From contig NC_064761.1 in assembly GCF_011397635.1 (NCBI RefSeq), forward strand, positions 42,806,143 to 42,870,142: DNA of 64,000 bases, read 5' to 3'. Position 1 is the first letter of the stretch, and every line of letters begins with the position of its first letter. Made by a program: the position numbers and the translations under genes. The stretch comes from Epinephelus fuscoguttatus. Lineage: Eukaryota; Chordata; Actinopteri; Perciformes; Serranidae. The notes beneath the pieces were generated by a model. That model was not told the DNA's origin. It made no database searches and worked only from the letters and a program-made list of their open reading frames with translations. Of the stretch, positions 57,321 through 64,000 are shown piece by piece.

Positions 57321-58122
57321 GAAATGGAAGCTCTGAATGAGCTCTTTCTGCTGCTAAATGGTGCTGAATTCCAAACCAACCCAGAATTATTAATCAAAAA
57401 CTAAAAGACTTAACACTGAGCACACTGAGCTATTTAGGGCCAGAAGTGTGTAATGACACTTACTTATTTAAAAAAAAAAATCAATAAATATTGGTCATTA
57501 AGTATATTGTCCCCCACATGTTTACAAGGTTTTAATATTTAACATTTAAATTACTATAAATAGTCAGGACAGAGTGTGGTGATTTTTTGTTTTGGCTGTC
57601 CTGTCGGTCTAATGTCACTTACACTGTGGTTCTTACCGCTGAAAGACACTTCATTTAAAGTCAACAGAAGCATAATAAAACTTACAAAACCCGCCTTGGT
57701 TCATCTTTCCACTGCTCCAGCAATCACCATCTCTAGATTGGTTTGAATTAACCCTTTATTCACCCAGTCAGACGTGAAATATGCTGCCTCTATACATGCT
57801 TAAATCACTGTTTATTTAAATGGAGTCTGATAGGTGTGGCTGTTTCTGGTGAATCAAAGAGGATCATACTCTGCAACATAAATGTCTATCTCTGTCGAGA
57901 TCCTTTCCACAATGTGGTCAGACACTTAAAACAATCTGAGCCTGTCAGTGGCAAAAACAAACACTTGAAGTGAATGGAAACTGACCCAAGTGATAACACT
58001 GCAGCCTGTTTTGCTTGCTCAATAGTGAGCCAGTATTAAAAGCAGTTGTTCCCTTTACTTACTGAGACCCAGACTCATGGGAAAATAGGGGCCAGCTTTA
58101 AAAATAATATAGACGTTACCCT
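56788..58122. mobile_element. TTAA-target element with arms of about 300 bp
   Basis: AGGGTGACATGAGTATT and (inverted) AGGGTAACGTCTATATT are flanked by TTAA (56784-56787 and 58123-58126). The arms share CCCTATTTTCCCATG, TTTGTTTTTGCCACTGACAG, AAGTGTCTGAC and ACAGAGATAGAC in inverted order over roughly 300 bp. A CA/TA microsatellite is at 57267-57320. Confidence 0.85.
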
Positions 58123-58126
58123 TTAA

Positions 58127-59916
58127 TATACCCCACTGACAGATGGGACACTTTGTTTCTACATCCTGTAATACCAAGGTTTATACAACTCAAGTGGAGC
58201 ACTGATGGGACTGTGATTTTGGGGCAAAAGATTGTGTAAACATACAATGTAAACATCTGGTTTTTTTTTTTAAAAAAAAAGAGAGATTAGAATTTGATGA
58301 ATATTACTGGGCGAAAAGCACCCCATCATTGTCCTCTCCGTCATCCTGATCATGTTTTTTCATGTGGATGCGATTTGCTCCCGACGATAACCAACAGCAA
58401 TAGTCTATTTCTGGCACCGTGAGACGTGTGTGAAGCACAGAGGAAACTGTAAATCCCAGGTTTTCCACACTGAAACATGCCAGCACCTACACTACATCTG
58501 ATGCCACTGCAGCTCTGCTCATCCTCACGCAGAGCAACAGTGAGGTTACATCACTTGGCACTAATGACAACCAAGGTGCTTATGCTATTCCAAATCAGAT
58601 GTATCACAGTTAGGGCGTTAAACTGAGCTGGGTCCTAGTTAACAGAATAAGGGGCAAAAAAAGAAAAATAAAATTCACATGTACATAAAATGTTCAAAAT
58701 AACTGCTCCGAAAGGTGAGAAAAACACAAAAATGTAACATTCAAATGTAACAGACAAAACTACATTGACGTGCGAACATCTACTACATGGTAATACTGTG
58801 AACTGCACCATCCCTCCCAAAAAAAGGAAAAAAAACTAACACAAAAACAATATAAACAAACAAGATTTAAAGTAGACTCTGTATGGCTCCAGGTAGCTTT
58901 GAATGTCTGCTCCAGACCAGAGGCTCTGACCATATTAAGCAACATGAAGAAGAGGAGATAAAATCATGTATTAGATGTCCTCGATGCTCTCTCTGTCTCC
59001 TGGACTCTTTCACAGCTTCAAGTCTTTAGTGTTTAGTGTGTGTGTGAGTCTGGTGAACCGAGCGGCAGCCGACAGAGAGCAGACAACACTGGAGAAAACA
59101 AAAATGAAGGTTTGTAAAAGGATTAACTCTCCAACCGTGAACACGTCTTAGCTTAGATTCTGGGACGATCGTACCAATGTGGAAAACACAGACGAGATTC
59201 CTGTAAGATAAGCAAGTATTTTGCCCTCCCACCCTCCCCCCTCGCCACCCAATACAGTTATACAAACACACACATACGTACAGAACACTTAGCGAGTATA
59301 TGAGAAAGAAGGGGGAAAGTTCTGTAATAAAAACTAGACACATTCAGGAAGTGTGGGAATTGTTTCTGCTGGAATTGATTGCGAATCAGAGCCCTTACGT
59401 TTTACGACGATGCAATCAGATAGGCCTGTGTGTGCATGTGTGTGTGTGTGTGTGAGAGAGAGTGTGAGTGCGTGGCTCATGTAAATAAGCATGTGACTCC
59501 AAGCCAACACAAGTGAATAAAGACAACAATTGAAAGTGTGAACTGAGTAAGTTAAAAAAAAAAGTGTTTTCAAACCCTCCAAAGTCCAGCGGGTTAGTCC
59601 GATGTGAGTGTGTGCTGTGATTGTGTGTCCAGCCCATTCAAAAGGCGGAAATCTTGCATTCGAGCATGGCAGGGGAACACAATTAAAAATAGTTAACCCC
59701 TTAAAAAGGAAAGCATAACAGAGGAGAGGATTATTTCTGTCCATCCGAGGACAGTCTGTCTGTGAGAGAGGAGAGGAGAAGTCGAATGGCTCCACTGAAG
59801 TGCTGAAGACTAAAAACAAAAGACACTGAGGGCAAATGGGAGACGAGAGCAGTGGTGCAGGTCCTTGTTCAGTAGTCGGTACACCCAAAACAGTCACTTC
59901 CATCCACACACACGCA

Positions 59917-59969
<53 letters not shown>

Positions 59970-60194
59970 TCACATTCTCTCACATCTACACGCATACACA
60001 CACACAGGGTACTCTGGTTAAGGCAGTGGTGGCAGGTGAGGCTGCAGTGAGGCCAGGGCTAGAATCGGAGAATCGGCGGTCAGGGCTCATGGCAGTGAAA
60101 GCTCCCACGACTGAGTCAATACTCCTCCTCATCCTCCTCATCTGTTTCCTCATCTCTCTCTCTCCTTTTGCTCAGTCACACTCCTCAGCATCAG
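58127..60194 (-). other. Presumed 3' UTR of ralgps2
   Basis: This is sequence directly downstream of the ralgps2 stop codon on the minus strand. It holds CACG/CA microsatellites at about 59908-59968 and a TG/GA tract at about 59429-59462. Long minus-strand frames at 59334-59963 arise from the CA/TG runs. The 3' end is not determinable here. Confidence 0.4.
59908..59968. repeat. (CACG)n(CA)n microsatellite
   Basis: CGCA tetranucleotide repeats grading into CA repeats. Confidence 0.95.
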
Positions 60195-60224
60195 TCACTC
60201 GAATGACATCAGATTGGCTGGCAC
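60195..60224 (-). CDS. ralgps2: ralgps2 last coding exon
   Basis: A 30-nt coding part after GTCCAG encodes VPANLMSFE and stop TGA at 60197-60195. The short conserved tail matches the end I recall for RALGPS2 (VPTNLMTFE). Confidence 0.93.
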   Translation of the reverse strand: MPANLMSFE

Positions 60225-61350
60225 CTGGACGGAAAAAAAGGAGTAAGGTGTGTAAAAATACAGGCCATATTTAACAGTGTGTGTGCACGCGCATGTGTGT
60301 GTGTGTTGGAGTGTTTATCCGGCTTCATACCTGTTGCCTATTGCTCTGACAGGCAGCACTCAGATGTTTGAACCAGAGCGAAGCGTTCGTTTTGTTCCCT
60401 GCTTGGTACTTGTAAGTGTTACCTAGGCAACGGAGACAAACAGCGTGAGATGCCAAGTCTCTCGTTTCCACCTGTTTTCTCAACAGTCTGGAAACATGGC
60501 TGAGGCCTCACTTGACTTTGGCTCGCCGGGTAAAATAAAAACAAAATCACAGTGGAAAAGTTCAGGACAGAGGTGACTGGAGTGTGTATGTGTATTAAGA
60601 GGTGTGTAAGATCACGAAAAATGCCAGATATGACCAGCATGCAGTCACACACTTAACAAGACAGCCTTACTGTTCGGTGAGGTGGAATCTAAATGTGTGA
60701 GTGTGTGTGTGTGTGTGTGTCATTTTGTATTTGCTACATAGTGAGGACCGTAACTTTTTTTTTTTTTCTACCAGAGTGAGGACATTTTTGAAAGTGAGGA
60801 CGTTTTGGTTGGTCCTCACTTCCTCAAAGGCCTGTTTGTGTGTTAAGACATGGTTTATAGGTTCAGGTTAGAATTAAGTTAGGGTTACAGGTTGGGGTTA
60901 GGCATTTAGTTGTGATGGTTAAGGCTCAGGAATGCATGTCAACCGGTGTCCTCACATAGATATAAGTATAAGGAAGTGTGTGTGTGTGTGTGTGTGTGTG
61001 TGTACATGTGATGTCACCATTCAAACCAAACTCCACTGACCCAGTTCACATTTTTACTGCATCCGTTTTCAGAGAGCTGACTGTTTGCTTGCGTTAGTCA
61101 TGTCCGCTTAGCTTTTCCTTGTGGGTGAGTGCGTTTGTGTGTCTCACCGTGCTCGGAGTCCGTCAGCAAGAAGACGTCGGGATGCTCTGGGTCGTCAGCC
61201 ATCATGGCCATTAGACCCACCACGCACACACTCTTACTGGACGTCGACTTGAACTGGGTGGAGGAAAAGTGGAAACAGAGTTAACTTCTTTTCTTGTGAT
61301 GACTGTGTTGTGTCTAAATGCTACTTAAGAAGAAGAAGAAATGTTAACAC

Positions 61351-61403
<53 letters not shown>

Positions 61404-61563
61404 CCTATGCCTGTTGCCTGTGTGCCTGCATGTGCACTCCACAAGGTTCTCATTAGCCTGTGAGTGACACACAGGACTGCAGTGATGTCATTGGGCTCAT
61501 TATTCAATGAGTGCTACCATCTGTCTGTCCCCCCACTGCGCCAGACCCTGTCCAGTCGCCCCA

Positions 61564-61615
<52 letters not shown>

Positions 61616-63032
61616 TCACTGCATCTTACGTCCACTCATTTACAGCTTTCTTCCAGTTCTTATCGTCCCTCCTGCCTCCTTTCTTTTCCTCTGAGCTCCT
61701 GTTCAGTTTCAGTAAATGTTCCTGTCAAACTGATAAAATCCAAACACTCTCACACACAAACACACACTCAGCCAGATGCACTCAACACGCTCTGCTTGTT
61801 TTTGAATTATGTCAACACTACATGAAAATTTTTTATTTTCTGCATTTTTTGCTACGATTTTTTTTCCCTGAGCAGACCGAGTACAAAACCCTAAAACAAA
61901 ACAAAAAAAAAACACATGAAGTAGAATCGTTAAGTGTGTTGCCCTGAGTTCATTTTGTAATCAAGTAAGTAATGGCTATCATGTGTCGTCTCCTTGTAAA
62001 ACTGAGTGTGTTTGGTGCATTTACTCTCACTTCTATCAACAACTGCAGCTCACATAGAAGAAGTCTGAAACTTTCAGATACAGTTATACGCTTTCAGTTT
62101 TTGTGCTCACCTGCCTAAACAAACAAACATAAGCTGCGTTTCTGCCAAAATTTTGCGGGACATTTAGTCCCAGGATCTACTTGGACTAAAAAGCTCCTTC
62201 TGCCAATTCTTATCTTTGTTTCCACCATGGTCTAAAGACCTGTAAAGATTAGGCAAATTAGTCAGCTGACGTATGACAAAGTAACTGGACAAGAGTTGAA
62301 CACACTCTGCAGCCTGAAAAAATAAAATGCAGAGAAGGAATATTAAACTAAGAGTGTCTGTCTCCACTGTAAATCATTTGTTGAGTATCTGATGGTTATT
62401 TATTTGTCCTTAAAAATGTAACAGCCATGAAACAATCAGAAAATAGCGTTAAAGTTCTCTCATTCACTGGCCTCAATTATTCAGACGCCGAGAGCAAAGC
62501 CTAACTTAACTTGAAATGTTATCAAGAAACAGACACGTTCTTCCCTTGTCCTAAAATGGTCCTAAATCAATACCAGGGTACTTCCTTGTTTAATAAATGA
62601 AGCAGTACACAAGGTGACCAATTAGCGATGGTCATCCCTGCAAACCCCACCCCCACAAGTTCCTGTACTTTCATTTAAATACTGCATCTGTGATCAGGGA
62701 GTTTTTGGGGGGTAAAGGAATGTCCCCGGAACTTAATTTAGACTCTGGTCCCTGTGGTTGAAATGCACCGAGTTCCTCAAAAAGTGTTCGGTTCCTGGGG
62801 AAAGTTCCTGTGGTTGAAGAGAGGTTATAGTAAAACCACCAAAATGTCTATCACCCGCTACAGAAGTGCGTCGCATGAATGTGTCCTCAGACTGTTACAC
62901 AGATGGTGATGAATTGGTGTGAATGTTTGTGTGACTTACATGTTTTCTCTCAGTGGCCTTCAGGGACTTGGCAGGGTAGTAGTAAAGCTGGGTTCCACAG
63001 AGAGCGACCCAGTATTTGGTCCATGACGCCAC
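60195..63032 (-). CDS. ralgps2: ralgps2, C-terminal PH-domain exons (partial)
   Basis: RALGPS proteins are guanine-nucleotide exchange factors for RalA/RalB, with an N-terminal CDC25-type catalytic domain, a proline-rich SH3-binding part and a C-terminal PH domain for membrane targeting. Only the last four coding exons are here: 63032-62940, 61253-61148, 60422-60331 and 60224-60195. Together they encode 106 residues plus TGA, from [20 protein letters not shown] through [31 protein letters not shown] and [13 protein letters not shown] to VPANLMSFE. The phases agree at each junction. The paralogue RALGPS1 is similar, but VASWTKYW and the location beside fam20b favour RALGPS2. The gene continues beyond 64000. 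Confidence 0.94.
60331..60422 (-). CDS. ralgps2: ralgps2 exon, PH domain C-terminal helix
   Basis: A 92-nt exon between TTGCCTAG and CAACAG/GTATGA. It encodes [31 protein letters not shown], including the C-terminal helix with the conserved PH tryptophan. Confidence 0.95.
60700..61003. repeat. Interspersed repeat between two (GT)n tracts
   Basis: GT tracts at about 60703-60720 and 60977-61002 bracket GTGAGGACATTTTTGAAAG, its inverted GGTCCTCACTTCC, and degenerate GGTTAG-like units (TTAGGGTTACAGGTTGGGG). This arrangement is a common fish intronic repeat. Confidence 0.6.
61148..61253 (-). CDS. ralgps2: ralgps2 exon, PH domain part 2
   Basis: A 106-nt exon between CCACCCAG and CACG/GTGAGA. It encodes [20 protein letters not shown] followed by [15 protein letters not shown]. 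Confidence 0.95.
61356..61402. repeat. (GT)n microsatellite
   Basis: GT run of more than 40 bp in a ralgps2 intron. Confidence 0.95.
61564..61613. repeat. (CA)n microsatellite
   Basis: CA run of about 50 bp, about 160 bp from the GT run at 61356-61402 and complementary to it. Confidence 0.95.
62122..62830. mobile_element. MITE-like repeat in a ralgps2 intron
   Basis: The left end, GCTGCGTTTCTGCC, and internal AGTTCCTGTACTTTC, GTTCCTGGGGAAAGTTCC and CCTGTGGTTGAA motifs resemble a common fish MITE that starts GCTGCGTTTCCACC. The termini are too diverged to be sure. Confidence 0.4.
62940..63032 (-). CDS. ralgps2: ralgps2 exon, PH domain part 1
   Basis: A 93-nt exon between CCTCCAG and AAACAT/GTAAGT, phase 0 at the 3' end. 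It encodes [33 protein letters not shown]-domain beta strands with the conserved W-x-x-Y-W. Confidence 0.94.
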
Positions 63033-64000
63033 CTGGAGGCACAAAAGTGAAATCTAATCATCAGCTTCAGCCTGATTTCGTCAATGAAATACTACACATG
63101 CACCATCAGACGCTTGTTGAGTAAACCGAGGGATGTTTTTTTGTGTTGGAGTTTATTATACGAGTGTTCTGTGTTTTATAACTCACTTACAAAGCTTTTT
63201 TACACAGACACAGACAAAAGAGACAAGATTAGAAAGGCAGAGAGATGAATCATGGGGTAAAGACCGTAGGGTTTGGGGAACTGAAAGTCTTTGCTTGTCT
63301 ATGCTCGGTTGGGTGAGCAGAATAAGAGTGCAAAATTAGCTTCTTGTTCCATAAACACTGAAGACTTTAAAGACTAATACAAGGAAAATAAAGAGTTTTC
63401 AGATGAAGGAAAAGTATGTGAGGGCAAAGGGGACAAAGTGACCCTGCTAATTAATACTCCTGGTGCAGAGAGATTTCGCCTGACTACATGGCCACATCGG
63501 GGAAAATATTTTGAAGACCTTGTTACATCATCAAAGGAGCTCGTAAATCACTCGCACTACCTATGACAGTTTAAAGTTATTTTAAATGAATAAAGAGCTG
63601 CAGATTTGTTTCCAGTCAAAACAGAAAGGGATAATCTCACTGCAAATATAAAAATGGCTTGAGAGGCACAGAGCAAACCAATGCAGCGGGGAAAAATGCA
63701 AGCACAGTCAGAGGAGGAGTAGAGATGTGGCTGATTGTCAGTTTGACTGCCCGTGATTGCCAACCATACAGTCAGACTCTGATATAGCTGATTCTGTGCC
63801 AATCAAATTTATATGCATGCGCAGCACTATGATTAACATCACAGCGGCTCAGAAAGTAACCGACTATTTGCACGGCCACTGTGACCCAGTCTCCATACGA
63901 GGTCTTCAAATATTGACGCTTTTGACTGTTGCCATTTTTTGTTCATGTAAGCAGCATGCAGTGCATTATGGTAGCCCTGGGCTGCGTTTTAAGATATGGG
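63033..64000. other. ralgps2 intron, no exon recognised
   Basis: I looked for an upstream ralgps2 exon on the minus strand and found none with family similarity. No element termini are seen. Confidence 0.5.

Noticed and set aside
59334..59963. 209-codon minus-strand frame in the ralgps2 3' UTR
   Set aside because: Its ends are CV/HT repeats from CA microsatellites and the middle has no family resemblance.

Overview
The window reads as vertebrate nuclear DNA from a teleost fish, most likely a percomorph. Two spliced genes with clear vertebrate orthologues lie on the minus strand among long introns, CA/GT microsatellites, several fish-type tRNA-derived SINEs, LINE 3' tails and many non-autonomous DNA transposons. 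There are no operons, bacterial genes or CRISPR arrays, and nearly all long open frames are chance or repeat-derived.

Layout. 1-6170 is a large tandem-repeat block built from 21-bp and 39-bp sub-units, itself duplicated as a tandem of about 3.03 kb. 6170-12899 is intergenic DNA and the probable 3' UTR of fam20b. 12900-43891 (minus) holds the complete coding sequence of fam20b, the Golgi glycosaminoglycan xylosylkinase: 8 coding exons that join in frame to 409 codons plus stop. Its three long introns are filled with hAT-like, Kolobok-like (TTAA target), PIF/Harbinger-like and SINE copies, many with visible target-site duplications. A probable fam20b 5' UTR exon and promoter lie at about 46.39-46.66 kb. 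46.7-58.1 kb is a transposon-rich intergenic stretch with elements nested up to three deep. 60195-63032 (minus) carries the last four coding exons of ralgps2, a Ral guanine-nucleotide exchange factor, covering most of its C-terminal PH domain; the rest of that gene lies beyond the right edge.

The ralgps2-fam20b order and shared strand match the human 1q25 neighbourhood as I remember it, which supports orthology. The genes share no pathway: fam20b phosphorylates xylose in the proteoglycan linker, and ralgps2 activates Ral GTPases at membranes.

The most interesting signals are in the repeats: a Kolobok-like pair in direct orientation flanking the catalytic exon of fam20b; a 44-bp [13 protein letters not shown] grown from about 2 to about 24 units inside one of the pair; a repeat-derived perfect hairpin; a perfect consensus oestrogen-response-element palindrome inside an intronic repeat; and a GC-AG intron after the catalytic exon. 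I found no convincing new multi-gene system.
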